A stretch of 64,000 bases of DNA from assembly GCA_005502925.1 (NCBI GenBank), contig SCPD01000009.1, positions 186,001-250,000 of the forward strand, given 5' to 3'. Positions 25,854-34,409 of this stretch are shown one piece after another; the stretch's first letter is position 1; every line of letters starts with the position of its first letter. This DNA is from Rhizobiales bacterium Y(2018) (GTDB lineage: Bacteria > Pseudomonadota > Alphaproteobacteria > Rhizobiales > Aestuariivirgaceae). The notes under the pieces were generated by a model. It did not search any database and had not been told where the DNA came from. It saw nothing but the letters and a program-made list of their open reading frames with translations. A program made the position numbers and the translations under genes.

Positions 25854-28792
25854 TGGCCGGCTTTCGTCTCGCCAAGGGCGGTCTCATCGACCGCTCCACC
25901 ACGCTCGACTTCACCTTCGACGGCAAGAGCTTCACCGGCCATCCGGGCGATACGCTGGCTTCCGCCCTCATCGCCAATGGCGTCCACCTCATGGGGCGCT
26001 CGTTCAAATATCACCGCCCGCGCGGTGTGATCGCGGCGGGTGCGGCCGAGCCCAATGCGCTGGTCGAATTGCGCGATGGCGGACGCAAGGAAGCCAATAC
26101 CCGCGCCACGGTGATCGAGCTCTATGACGGGCTCAAGGCCCGCAGCCAGAACCGCTGGCCGTCGCTCAATTTTGACATCGGCGCCATCAATTCCCTCGCC
26201 GCGTCCGTTTTCGTCGCGGGCTTCTACTACAAGACCTTCATGTGGCCGAAGAGCTTCTGGGAGAAGATCTACGAGCCGCTCATCCGCCGCGCCGCGGGCC
26301 TCGGCTCCGCCACGCATGAAGCCGATCCCGACAAATATGAGAAGTCCTACGGCCATTGCGACCTCCTGGTGATCGGCTCGGGGCCGGCCGGCCTCTCGGC
26401 GGCGCTCACCGCCGGGCGTTCCGGCGCGCGGGTGCTCCTCATCGATGAAGGCTCGCGCCTCGGCGGCTCGCTCCTCAGTGAGAATGAGGAGATCGGCGGC
26501 GTCACCGGCTACGACTGGGCGCAAGCGGCCATCGCCGAGCTCGCCAGCCTCGCCAATGTCACGCTGATGCCGCGCACCACCGTCTTCGGCGCCTATGACG
26601 GCAATGTCTTCGGCGCGCTCGAGCGGGTGAACGACCATGTGCTGGCGCCGTCGCCCTTCGAGCCGCGCCAGCGCTACTGGAAGATCATGGCCAAGCGCGC
26701 CGTCCTGGCGGCCGGCGCCGAAGAGCGGCCGATCGTGTTCGGCGGCAATGACGTGCCGGGCGTGATGCTCGCCTCCGCCATGCGGACCTTCGCCAACCGT
26801 TATGCGACCGCTTCCGGCAAATCGGTGGTGGTATTCACCAACAACGATTCCGGCTACCGCACCGCGCGCGACCTCAAGGCCAAGGGCGTGCATGTCGAGG
26901 TGATCGTCGATTCACGGAAGGACGCTGCCGCCGAAGCGGCCGGCATTCCGGTGCTGAAGGGACGCATCGTCAGCGATGCCACGGCCGGCAAGATCGTTTC
27001 CGGCGTCGAGCTTTCCGACCACACCCATATCGCCTGCGACACGGTGGCGATGTCGGGCGGCTGGAGCCCGGTCGTCAATCTGCTCTGCCATAAGGGCGCC
27101 AAGCCCGTCTGGAACGACAAGCTGCAGGCTTTCCTGCCGCCCAATGGCGATGCGCAACTGGTCGCCGCGGGTTCCGCCAATGGCGCCATGCTGCTTTCCG
27201 AAGCCTTGCGCGAAGGCGCCGAGAAGGCGGCCAAAGCGGTCGGCGATCTCGGCTTCACGGCCAAAGCCGATGTTCCCAAGTGCCGTGATGAAGCCTATGC
27301 GATCCAGCCGCTCTGGTGGGTGAAGGACAGCCATGGCAAGGCCTTCGTCGACTACCAGAACGATGTCACGCCGAAGGATCTGCCGCTCGCGGCGCGCGAA
27401 GGCTACAGCTCGATCGAGCTCGCCAAGCGCTACACGACCGCCGGCATGGCGACGGATCAAGGCAAGCTCGGCAATGTGAACGCCATCGCCATTCTGGCCG
27501 AAGCGGCGGGCAAAAGCATCGCCGAGATCGGTACCACCACCTTCCGCCCCTTCTACACGCCGGTGGCTTTCGCCGCTTTCGCGGGTCCGTTCACGGGCCA
27601 TCACTTCATGCCGACGCGCAAGACGCCGCTGCATGACTGGGCCGAGGAGCAGGGCGCCGTCTTCGTCGAAACCGGCCTGTGGCTGCGCTCGAGCTGGTTC
27701 CCGCTGCCCACTGAATCCGGCTGGCTCGATCCGGTCATTCGCGAAGTGAAGGCGGCGCGCGAGAAAGTCGGCATCTGCGATGTCTCGACGCTCGGCAAGA
27801 TCGACGTGCAGGGGGCCGATGCGGCCGAGTTCCTCAACCGGCTCTATTGCAACGGCTTCGCCCAGCTCGACATCGGCAAGGCGCGCTACGGCCTCATGCT
27901 GCGCGAGGACGGCATCGTCATGGATGACGGCACGACGTCGCGGCTGGCGGCGGATCATTTCTTCATGACCACGACCACGGCGAACGCCGCCAAGATCATG
28001 ACGCATATGGAATTCTGCCATCAGGCGCTGTGGCCCGAGCTCGACGTGCAATATGTGTCGGTCTCCGAGCAATGGGCGCAGATGGCGGTGGCCGGTCCGA
28101 AAGCGCGGCCGACATTGCAGAAGATCGTCGACGATGTGATCCTCGACGACATCACCTTCCCCTATCTCGCGGCGAAGGAGATCAGCATTCTGGGCGGCAT
28201 CACCGCGCGTCTCTTCCGCATCTCGTTCTCGGGTGAGCATGCCTATGAGCTGTCGGTGCCGGCGGATTATGGGAACCTTGTGGCTCGCGCGATCATGCAG
28301 GCGGGTGAGGAGTTCGGCATCACGCCCTATGGCGTCGAGGCGCTCTCGGTCATGCGCGTCGAAAAGGGCCATGTGGCGGGCGGCGAGCTCAACGGCACGA
28401 CGACGGCCGACGATCTCGGCCTCGGCCGCATGATGTCGACCAAGAAGGACTATATCGGCCGCATGATGGCGGGGCGCGAAGGCCTGACCGCGAAGGGCCG
28501 GCAAGTGGTGGTCGGCATCCGGCCGGTCGACAAGGCCGACCGCATCCGCGCCGGCTCACATCTCCTGAAGAAGGACGACAAGCCGTCGCTGGCCGGCAGC
28601 CAGGGCTACATCACGGCCGTCGCCTATTCGCCGACGCTCGGCTACTGGCTGGGCCTCGCTCTGTGCAGCAATGGCCGTCAGCGCCATGGCGAGATCGTCA
28701 AAGTCTTCGACGGGATACGCAACATCCACATGTATGCCGAGATCTGCGATCCCATGCATTACGACAAGGAGAACAAGAAGCTCCATGCCTGA
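25853..28792 (+). CDS. mgdC: N-methylglutamate dehydrogenase alpha subunit (SoxA-like)
   Basis: A 979-aa alpha subunit. The order of parts is as follows. An N-terminal ferredoxin-like domain (FTFDGKSFTGHPGDTLASAL) spans about residues 20-100. A pyridine-nucleotide oxidoreductase core follows, with the NAD loop VIGSGPAGLSAALTAGRSGA near residue 175. The C-terminal GcvT-like folate domain begins near residue 600 (HDWAEEQGAVFVETGLW) and includes GVEALSVMRVEKGHVAGGEL. The folate domain is expected to pass the one-carbon unit from oxidised N-methyl substrate to tetrahydrofolate. Full family length. Confidence 0.88.
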   Translation: MAGFRLAKGGLIDRSTTLDFTFDGKSFTGHPGDTLASALIANGVHLMGRSFKYHRPRGVIAAGAAEPNALVELRDGGRKEANTRATVIELYDGLKARSQNRWPSLNFDIGAINSLAASVFVAGFYYKTFMWPKSFWEKIYEPLIRRAAGLGSATHEADPDKYEKSYGHCDLLVIGSGPAGLSAALTAGRSGARVLLIDEGSRLGGSLLSENEEIGGVTGYDWAQAAIAELASLANVTLMPRTTVFGAYDGNVFGALERVNDHVLAPSPFEPRQRYWKIMAKRAVLAAGAEERPIVFGGNDVPGVMLASAMRTFANRYATASGKSVVVFTNNDSGYRTARDLKAKGVHVEVIVDSRKDAAAEAAGIPVLKGRIVSDATAGKIVSGVELSDHTHIACDTVAMSGGWSPVVNLLCHKGAKPVWNDKLQAFLPPNGDAQLVAAGSANGAMLLSEALREGAEKAAKAVGDLGFTAKADVPKCRDEAYAIQPLWWVKDSHGKAFVDYQNDVTPKDLPLAAREGYSSIELAKRYTTAGMATDQGKLGNVNAIAILAEAAGKSIAEIGTTTFRPFYTPVAFAAFAGPFTGHHFMPTRKTPLHDWAEEQGAVFVETGLWLRSSWFPLPTESGWLDPVIREVKAAREKVGICDVSTLGKIDVQGADAAEFLNRLYCNGFAQLDIGKARYGLMLREDGIVMDDGTTSRLAADHFFMTTTTANAAKIMTHMEFCHQALWPELDVQYVSVSEQWAQMAVAGPKARPTLQKIVDDVILDDITFPYLAAKEISILGGITARLFRISFSGEHAYELSVPADYGNLVARAIMQAGEEFGITPYGVEALSVMRVEKGHVAGGELNGTTTADDLGLGRMMSTKKDYIGRMMAGREGLTAKGRQVVVGIRPVDKADRIRAGSHLLKKDDKPSLAGSQGYITAVAYSPTLGYWLGLALCSNGRQRHGEIVKVFDGIRNIHMYAEICDPMHYDKENKKLHA

Positions 28793-29393
28793 CACCGCCA
28801 TTGCCATCAAACGCGTCTCGGCTTTGGCCGATGTCGCGGTCCAGGGCCGCTTCGGCGCCGACAAGGGCGCCCCCGGCGTCACCTTCTCGGTGCGCCATCC
28901 GGCGTCGATCGTCACCGTCATCGCCCGCAAGGACAAGTCGGAAGCGCTCAGCAAGGCGGTCGAGGCCGCCTACAGATTCCCGCTTCCCGGCGTCGGTGAA
29001 AGCGCGAGCAAGAGCGGACTCGCCTTCCATTGGTGCGGCGTCGACCAGTATTTCGCCATCGCCGAGGGTAAGGCCGAGGCCGAGCTCTATCGCGAGCTCA
29101 AAACCCGCTTCGAAGGCCTCGCCTCCTGCTCGGACCAGAGCCATGGCCGCGTCATCATCCGTGTCGTGGGGCCAAAGGCGCGCGCGCTTCTTTCCAAAGG
29201 CACGCCGATCGACCTGCACGCTTCCGCTTTCGGGCCCGGCAAGTCGGCCATGACCCAGATGGCGCATGTCGGCGTCCATCTAATCCAGACCGGCGAGGAT
29301 GCGTTCGAGCTGTCGGTGTTCCGCGGCTTCTCGGAGAATTTCTGGGAGTGGCTGACTGAGCAGGCGGAGGAATACGGCTATCAGGTCTTGTGA
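28785..29393 (+). CDS. mgdD: N-methylglutamate dehydrogenase gamma subunit (SoxG-like)
   Basis: A 202-aa gamma subunit, the last gene of the operon, starting MPDTAIAIKRVSALADVAVQ and overlapping the alpha-subunit stop by 8 bp. It contains GRVIIRVVGPKARALLSKG and the C-terminal TQMAHVGVHLIQTGEDAFEL, which resemble the GcvT-like gamma subunit of heterotetrameric sarcosine oxidase. Its role is assembly and folate-domain contact. No transcription terminator was evident before the convergent TetR gene 18 bp away. Confidence 0.88.
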   Translation: MPDTAIAIKRVSALADVAVQGRFGADKGAPGVTFSVRHPASIVTVIARKDKSEALSKAVEAAYRFPLPGVGESASKSGLAFHWCGVDQYFAIAEGKAEAELYRELKTRFEGLASCSDQSHGRVIIRVVGPKARALLSKGTPIDLHASAFGPGKSAMTQMAHVGVHLIQTGEDAFELSVFRGFSENFWEWLTEQAEEYGYQVL

Positions 29394-29411
29394 AGTTGAT
29401 ACGATTCCGCC

Positions 29412-30092
29412 TCATTTCGGAGAAAGGCCGTCGAGCAGGAAGCCGAGGCCTTTGCGGAAAGCGCCATTCCAATCGTCATCCAACAGCAAACGGGAGCGTT
29501 CGATCGTCGGGTAACGCTCGCTGAGACGGGTCAGGCGCTGCTGCGCGGCGGCCCTGTCGTCGTCCGAGACGTCGAAGCTCGCAAGGGTGATGGTGGCGCC
29601 CATCACATAGTTCCACAGCGACCATATCGCAGCGTTCAGATTGGTGTCCGCCACACCGGCCCTGGACAAGATCTGGCTCAGCCGTTCCAGGCGACTGAGG
29701 ATGTTGGGGCCGAGCACCCGGCGCGGCAATAAAGATGCCGACCAGGGGTGGCGCAGCATGCTGGCGCGCCAGTCCTCGAGCATATGAATAGCCTCCCCGC
29801 GCCAGTCCTGCGGCTCATTGCCCGGTGGTGACGCGCGATAGTCGAGCACCGCGTCGAGCGCCAGATCAAAGACATCCTCTTTCTTGTCGACATGCCAATA
29901 CAGGCTCATCACGCCCGCACCGAGACGATCGGCCAGCCGGCGCATCGTCAGTCCCTCGATTCCCTGAGCATCCAGCAATTCCACCGCGGTCGTAACGATA
30001 CGTTCGCGCGAGAGAGGCGGTTCCTGCGGCGGGGGCCGCTCGCTTGTCCGTCGCGTCCGTTTGCTCCGGGCGCCGCTATTTTTGGCTGCCAT
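29412..30092 (-). CDS. TetR-family transcriptional regulator
   Basis: A 226-aa TetR regulator with a basic N-terminal leader (MAAKNSGARSKRTRRTSERP) before the HTH (VTTAVELLDAQGIEGLTMRRLADRLGAGVMSLYWHV, about residues 45-85), plus a C-terminal TetR_C-type domain. The start is the ATG at 30092, preceded by GAGGA; the longer upstream frame is low complexity and runs across the operators. It is divergent from the RidA-like gene, with duplicated operator-like sites between them. Confidence 0.9.
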   Translation of the reverse strand: MAAKNSGARSKRTRRTSERPPPQEPPLSRERIVTTAVELLDAQGIEGLTMRRLADRLGAGVMSLYWHVDKKEDVFDLALDAVLDYRASPPGNEPQDWRGEAIHMLEDWRASMLRHPWSASLLPRRVLGPNILSRLERLSQILSRAGVADTNLNAAIWSLWNYVMGATITLASFDVSDDDRAAAQQRLTRLSERYPTIERSRLLLDDDWNGAFRKGLGFLLDGLSPK

Positions 30093-30163
30093 CCGTCTTC
30101 CTCGCTGTTCAGGACATCGATTTTGGCCGGCAATGCATCGAATGTCGATCTCGAAGGATTGAC

Positions 30164-30202
30164 TCGTACAAAGTACTATACAATAACTCGTACATTGTAC
30201 GA
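30164..30202. promoter_or_regulatory. duplicated TetR-type operator in the tetR/ridA divergent region
   Basis: Site 2 (30188-30202) is a perfect 15-bp odd palindrome, TCGTACA-T-TGTACGA. Site 1 (30164-30178) is TCGTACA-A-AGTACTA, matching 5 of 7 positions in the second arm. The centres are 24 bp apart, about two helical turns. Position and symmetry suggest two TetR dimers controlling both genes. Confidence 0.75.
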
Positions 30203-30214
30203 TAAATATCGGAT

Positions 30215-30709
30215 ATGACCATGTCTCACGCACTCAAACATCTGCTCATCGGAGGGCTCATCATCATGAATCTGGGAAATCCCACAGCGGCCCTGGCCAA
30301 TGAGAACGATCTCAAGCTGACCATCGTCAACCCGAAGACCCTCTACGATCCGTCGCCGAATGGCTACAGCACGGCGGTGATCACGCCCCGCGGCGCCCGG
30401 GTGGCCTATATCTCCGGGCAGGGCGGCCAGGACAGCACGGGAGCCCTGTCGCCCGATTTCGCCGTCCAGGTCGAGCAGGCCTATGCGAATTTGGGCGCCG
30501 CCCTCGACGGGCTCGGCGCCAAGCCGGACCGTGTCGCCAAGCTCACGGTCTTCGTGGTCGATCACGACATGTCCAAGCTCGAGGTGCTGACCAGGAACGT
30601 CAAGAAGATGTTCGGCGATGCGTTGCCGGCGCAGACCCTGGTCCCCGTGTCCAAGCTCGCGGTAGACGGCATGTTGTTCGAAGTGGAGGCTGTCGCGGTC
30701 GTCGATTAA
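30215..30709 (+). CDS. RidA-family (YjgF/YER057c/UK114) protein with a signal peptide
   Basis: A 164-aa protein whose C-terminal ~130 residues are a RidA/UK114 domain (YISGQGGQDSTGALSPDFA, QTLVPVSKLAVDGMLFEVEA). RidA is classically a cytosolic imine/enamine deaminase. Here it follows a hydrophobic N-terminus ending in an AXA-like site (LIIMNLGNPTAALAN), so export to the periplasm is predicted. The catalytic Arg of RidA is not obvious: the final segment has VSKLAVDG where active enzymes carry an Arg, so it may be a binding or non-catalytic paralogue. It is regulated from the divergent TetR gene. Confidence 0.85.
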   Translation: MTMSHALKHLLIGGLIIMNLGNPTAALANENDLKLTIVNPKTLYDPSPNGYSTAVITPRGARVAYISGQGGQDSTGALSPDFAVQVEQAYANLGAALDGLGAKPDRVAKLTVFVVDHDMSKLEVLTRNVKKMFGDALPAQTLVPVSKLAVDGMLFEVEAVAVVD

Positions 30710-30729
30710 ATCGACCCGCCAAACATGCG

Positions 30730-31932
30730 CTAGCGAAGTACGTGCATGGCGGGAAAGCGACGTAAGAGCGCCGTCAGCAGCAAAGCGAGGAGGGCGGCAA
30801 TCGCCACCGGCCAGGCGGCGGCGGGCCAGCCGGCGGCATCGACGGCAGCGCCGACGGTCACTGGACCGACGACCTGGCCGAGATTGCTGCCTTGAACGAT
30901 GAGGCCGAGCGACATCGGAGTGAGGCGCGGCTCAGCCACCAGAAGCGGGGCCGTCGTCATCGCGGTCGCCGGCAGGAGGCCGCCGACGCCGGAGAAAACC
31001 AGGCAGAGCAGGAAGATGACGAAAGGCGGCAGAGGCGCCAGGAAAATGGCGACGCCCGCACAGCCCATCACGACAAGGGCGATGGCGAAGAGCAGCCAGC
31101 GCGCCACGAGATTGCGCCCGAGGAGGGCTCCCGCCGCGAGATTGCCGAGGATATTCACCGCGATGACGAGCGCACTCAGAAGCCCGGCCAGTCCCGGCGA
31201 TACCAACATGCGCGCACCGAGCAGGATGGGCAGGAAACTCGCCAAAGCGAAGTAGAGCAGGCTGTAGAGTGTGAAGACCAAAGCGATGAGGACCGGCCCA
31301 GAACTTGTGAGGGTGGCCCAAGCGTCGCGCGTGAGCATCGCCAGCGGCTGGCTGGTTCTTCCGGTCTCGCGTGGAATGAGGAAGGCCAAGAGCAAAGTGA
31401 GAAGGATCAGTCCGACATTGCCGAGCCAGAAGCCGCGCCAGCCGGAGAGTGCGGCGCCGCAGATGAGCGCCAAAGCCATGCCGGCGGGCATATAGGTGCT
31501 CCACAGGCCGAAGACGAAATCGCGATCCACCGCCGCCACGATGCGTCGCAAGAGCGCCGGGGCAGCCACCGTCGTCAGCAGAAAGCCGATACCTTCGATG
31601 GTGCGGCCGACAAGGAGGAAGTCGAAACTTGTCGCCAGCGCGCTCATGAGGCTGCCGAGGCCCAGCACCGCGAGACCCAGAAGGCAGGTGAAGCGGTCGC
31701 CGAAGCGATTGACCGCCATGCCGGCGGGGATACCGAGGAAGACACCGAGAAAGGCGAAAACCGAAATCACCCAGCCCGCCGCTTCGAGGCCGAGCGTGAA
31801 GTCGACGCGCAAAGTCGGCAGTGCGATGATTCCCTTGCCGACCTGAAGGGCCGCGACCACGCCTGCCGCGACGACGATCGCAACGGCGCGCCAATCCGTA
31901 GCTGGCGATTGTCCTTCCGATATTCCGGCCAT
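30730..31932 (-). CDS. MFS transporter
   Basis: A 400-aa major facilitator with about twelve hydrophobic segments. After segment 2 it has NRFGDRFTC (motif A region), and RTIEGIGFLLTTVAAPALLR resembles the CynX/NimT group. Substrate is not readable; the group includes cyanate, sugar and multidrug carriers. The stop is 20 bp from the convergent RidA-like stop. Upstream lies a short region, then small ORFs on the other strand. Confidence 0.88.
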   Translation of the reverse strand: MAGISEGQSPATDWRAVAIVVAAGVVAALQVGKGIIALPTLRVDFTLGLEAAGWVISVFAFLGVFLGIPAGMAVNRFGDRFTCLLGLAVLGLGSLMSALATSFDFLLVGRTIEGIGFLLTTVAAPALLRRIVAAVDRDFVFGLWSTYMPAGMALALICGAALSGWRGFWLGNVGLILLTLLLAFLIPRETGRTSQPLAMLTRDAWATLTSSGPVLIALVFTLYSLLYFALASFLPILLGARMLVSPGLAGLLSALVIAVNILGNLAAGALLGRNLVARWLLFAIALVVMGCAGVAIFLAPLPPFVIFLLCLVFSGVGGLLPATAMTTAPLLVAEPRLTPMSLGLIVQGSNLGQVVGPVTVGAAVDAAGWPAAAWPVAIAALLALLLTALLRRFPAMHVLR

Positions 31933-32072
31933 CAGTGCCCCTGGTCCCTCGAGACGGGATAGTGCGGTTGCGACTCCCGTTCTCCAATGAACAGTTTTGC
32001 ATGCCGCCCATGCGAGATGGAGGAAAAGGCGTCAGGTTGGAACCATGGGTGACTTCCAGTCGTTGTCACCCT

Positions 32073-32213
32073 ATGGATCAAAAACCCCTCGAAAAATCCG
32101 CAACCGAGGCGCGCCAAGCGGTCAAGGTCGGACCGATGCGTTATGTGCTTGGTCTCGGCCTCGCTGGAGCTCTCCTCGGCCTTCTCCTCGCGTGGCTGTA
32201 TCTCTCAACCTGA
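32073..32213 (+). CDS. small single-pass membrane protein
   Basis: A 46-aa protein starting MDQKPLEKSATEARQAVKVG, with one hydrophobic helix (YVLGLGLAGALLGLLLAWLY) at the C-terminus. Similar short MDQKPLEKS.. membrane proteins occur widely in Rhizobiales; function unknown. The Shine-Dalgarno is weak. Frames upstream add unlikely sequence. It lies 23 bp before the DAO-family gene on the same strand. Confidence 0.6.
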   Translation: MDQKPLEKSATEARQAVKVGPMRYVLGLGLAGALLGLLLAWLYLST

Positions 32214-32236
32214 CTTCACACCGCTAGGGGAACGCC

Positions 32237-33451
32237 TTGACAACTCGAAAGAGGCAGCTGCGCAACGGCCGGAGCCTGTGGCTCGCTTATCCGGCGCCGC
32301 GAATAAAGACCGTTTCAGCCGCAGGCGGGAAGACAGCGGATGTGCTCATCATCGGGGCCGGCATAAGCGGCGCGTTGATCGGCGAGCTTCTTGCGGCGCA
32401 AGGCTACTCCGTCGTCTTCATCGACCGGCGCGGTCCTATCCTGGGCTCGACACCGGCATCCACCGCCCTCGTCCTCTACGAAATCGACATGCCGATTATC
32501 AAGCTGCGCACCAAGATCGGCGAGGAGAAAGCCATCCGCGCCTGGCGGCGCTCGAAGCTGGCGCTCGAGAATCTGCGTCACCGCACGGAGTATCTGGGCA
32601 TCAAATGCGACATGGTGCAGCGTGACTCGCTCTATCTGGCTGGCGACATGCTGGGTGAACGGAGTCTCGCCCGCGAAGGCGAAGCGCGCCGAAGCGCTGG
32701 ATTCGAGTCCGTCCTTCTCGATCGTGCTCATCTGCGGAAGGCCTATGGCATCTCGCGTCCAGCGGCCCTTCTCTCCTTCGGCAATCTCACCCTCAATCCG
32801 CGAACGCTCACGGCCGGCTATCTGCAAGCGGCGATCGCCAGAGGGGCAAAAGTGATTTCCCGCGATGAGGTGACGGCACTTTCCGAGAGCAGGTCGGGCG
32901 TGAAGGCGGTCACCAAAAGCGGCGACACGATCAAAGCGCGTATGGCGATTTATGCGTCGGGATATGAGTTGCCGAAGGTGGTGCGGGACAAGTCCCTGCA
33001 TATCGCCTCCACTTTCGTCATGGCGACCCGACCGCAGAAGCGAAAGCTCTGGCCTGGCGAGACATTGATCTGGGAGGCTTCTGATCCCTATCTCTATCTG
33101 CGCACGACGCCTGACGGGCGCATCATCTGTGGTGGTGAGGACGAGGACTTCGGCGATGAGGAGAGGCGCAACGCCATGCTTGTGGCGAAGGTCTCCCAGT
33201 TATCTGCGAAGTTGGGGCGGTTGTTTCCGGGCGTGGATACGACGCCTGATTTCGCCTGGTCGGCCAATTTCGGCGCCAGCGCGACGGGCCTTCCAAAGAT
33301 CGGGCGCTTGCCTGGGCATAAATATGTCTATGCCGCCCTCGGTTATGGCGGCAACGGCATCACCTACAGCCGGCTCGCGGCGGAACTAATCTCGACCGAG
33401 CTCAGCGGCAAATTGGATCCTGATGCCGGTCTCTTCAGCTTTCGCGCGTGA
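32237..33451 (+). CDS. FAD-dependent (DAO-family) oxidoreductase
   Basis: A 404-aa flavoprotein with a Rossmann FAD motif VLIIGAGISGALIGELLAAQ near residue 35 and C-terminal GYGGNGITYSRLAAELI. It resembles the D-amino-acid-oxidase/glycine-oxidase fold; the substrate is unknown. The only start in front of the FAD motif is TTG at 32237, supported by AGGGGA 5 nt upstream. The first ATG downstream would cut the FAD domain. It lies near small uncharacterised genes, so neighbours give no clue to function. Confidence 0.87.
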   Translation: MTTRKRQLRNGRSLWLAYPAPRIKTVSAAGGKTADVLIIGAGISGALIGELLAAQGYSVVFIDRRGPILGSTPASTALVLYEIDMPIIKLRTKIGEEKAIRAWRRSKLALENLRHRTEYLGIKCDMVQRDSLYLAGDMLGERSLAREGEARRSAGFESVLLDRAHLRKAYGISRPAALLSFGNLTLNPRTLTAGYLQAAIARGAKVISRDEVTALSESRSGVKAVTKSGDTIKARMAIYASGYELPKVVRDKSLHIASTFVMATRPQKRKLWPGETLIWEASDPYLYLRTTPDGRIICGGEDEDFGDEERRNAMLVAKVSQLSAKLGRLFPGVDTTPDFAWSANFGASATGLPKIGRLPGHKYVYAALGYGGNGITYSRLAAELISTELSGKLDPDAGLFSFRA

Positions 33452-33551
33452 GCGCCAGTTGCGCGGCCCCAGGTGTCAATTCGCCAACATGGAACCATTA
33501 ACACGCGGAGGTGTTATCTCAAGTGACTCACAATGTGACCAGGAGAATTTC

Positions 33552-33728
33552 ATGAACCGTGACCAAGACAACAAGCAGCCGCGCGATGGACAACAGCAGC
33601 AGGGCAATCCGACACCGCGCCCCGGGCAGGATCAGCAGGGTGGCGGCACCCGCAATCCGGGTCAGCAGCAGCAGCAGAATCCCAATGTGAATGACGAGAA
33701 CAAGGGCGGAGCGGCGCCGGCCAAATAA
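33552..33728 (+). CDS. small Gln/Gly-rich low-complexity protein
   Basis: A 58-aa protein (MNRDQDNKQPRDGQQQQG.. with poly-Gln and GTRNPGQ repeats), very hydrophilic and likely disordered. A strong AGGAG lies 6 nt before the ATG, supporting real translation. No family recognised. A hairpin follows downstream (33766-33800). Confidence 0.6.
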   Translation: MNRDQDNKQPRDGQQQQGNPTPRPGQDQQGGGTRNPGQQQQQNPNVNDENKGGAAPAK

Positions 33729-33765
33729 AGCGCAGATTCAAGTCCCTTCTCGAAGGGGACATTAT

Positions 33766-33800
33766 AATGGGCGGGTGCTCGACCGGGGCGCTCGCCCATT
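33766..33800. terminator. hairpin between convergent small genes
   Basis: AATGGGCG (33766-33773) pairs with CGCCCATT (33793-33800) with further partial pairing inside. It lies between the 3' ends of the Gln-rich gene (plus strand, stop 33728) and the small minus-strand gene ending at 33824. A bidirectional terminator is plausible; the following T-run on the plus strand is only TT. Confidence 0.5.
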
Positions 33801-33823
33801 TCCATTGGCGGAAACGCCGGCGG

Positions 33824-34039
33824 CTAAGCCGCCTGCGGATCGAATTCGATCGCCCGGATGCGGCCACTCCCGTTCATCACAGCCATCATGATGTCCTCGA
33901 GCGTGAATGGCTCGTCAGGATGAGATCGCCGGATTCGCTGGGCCGCCTGGTAGACATTCACAATGCCATGATGATTTTCGACGTCGTCCAAGAATCTTTG
34001 GATGGCGTCCCTGATGCCGGGTGAAAGCTTCACTGTCAT
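33824..34039 (-). CDS. small conserved-looking protein of unknown function
   Basis: A 71-aa protein starting MTVKLSPGIRDAIQRFLDDV and rich in charged residues, predicted helical (VYQAAQRIRRSHPDEPFTLED). AAAGG lies about 9 nt upstream of the ATG. It has no recognised family. It is divergent from a ribbon-helix-helix-like gene 151 bp away, with a perfect inverted repeat between them, so the pair could form a regulatory unit. Confidence 0.55.
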   Translation of the reverse strand: MTVKLSPGIRDAIQRFLDDVENHHGIVNVYQAAQRIRRSHPDEPFTLEDIMMAVMNGSGRIRAIEFDPQAA

Positions 34040-34110
34040 GGGACCAACCTTTCATGGCGGTGAAGCTACGCTCTTCGCACCGGAATGCAATTCCACAAAG
34101 GCAAACAGAC

Positions 34111-34134
34111 AGTGAGTTGGTCAGGGAACTCACT
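34111..34134. promoter_or_regulatory. perfect inverted repeat between two divergent small genes
   Basis: AGTGAGTT (34111-34118) and AACTCACT (34127-34134) are exact inverted copies with 8-nt spacing. The site lies between the 71-aa gene (start 34039) and the ribbon-helix-helix-like gene (start 34191), about midway, suggesting a shared operator. Confidence 0.6.
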
Positions 34135-34190
34135 TCGCATTCTGTGCGTTATTTGAGCACTAGGCAGCAAATGAGTAAGAGGTGCACGGG

Positions 34191-34409
34191 ATGAATGCGA
34201 GGTATAGATCGATACGCCTTCAGATCATGCTGGATAGTGCGGAAGTGGCGGCGCTCGATGATTGGCGCTTCAACAGGCGCATGCCGAGCCGGGCGGCGGC
34301 GGTGCGCGAGATCATCCGCAGAGGACTTGACGCCGAGGGTTTCGCGATCGCCGTCGCGAACCGCAAATCGGCCGATTACGGCATCATCGACAAATCTGGA
34401 GAGGATTGA
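34191..34409 (+). CDS. small ribbon-helix-helix-like protein
   Basis: A 72-aa protein, MNARYRSIRLQIMLDSAEVA.. with an RLQIMLDSAEVAALDDWRF strand-helix start and SRAAAVREIIRRGLDAEGF, the pattern of Arc/MetJ-type DNA-binding proteins. AGAGGT 7 nt before the ATG at 34191 fixes the start; a GTG at 34182 is inside that SD. It is a likely autoregulator of the nearby divergent gene, but targets are unknown. Confidence 0.65.
   Translation: MNARYRSIRLQIMLDSAEVAALDDWRFNRRMPSRAAAVREIIRRGLDAEGFAIAVANRKSADYGIIDKSGED

Noticed and set aside
24086-29393. Call as sarcosine oxidase soxBDAG
   Set aside because: Possible by homology alone, but mgsABC and gmaS nearby make N-methylglutamate dehydrogenase the better call; kept as an alternative.
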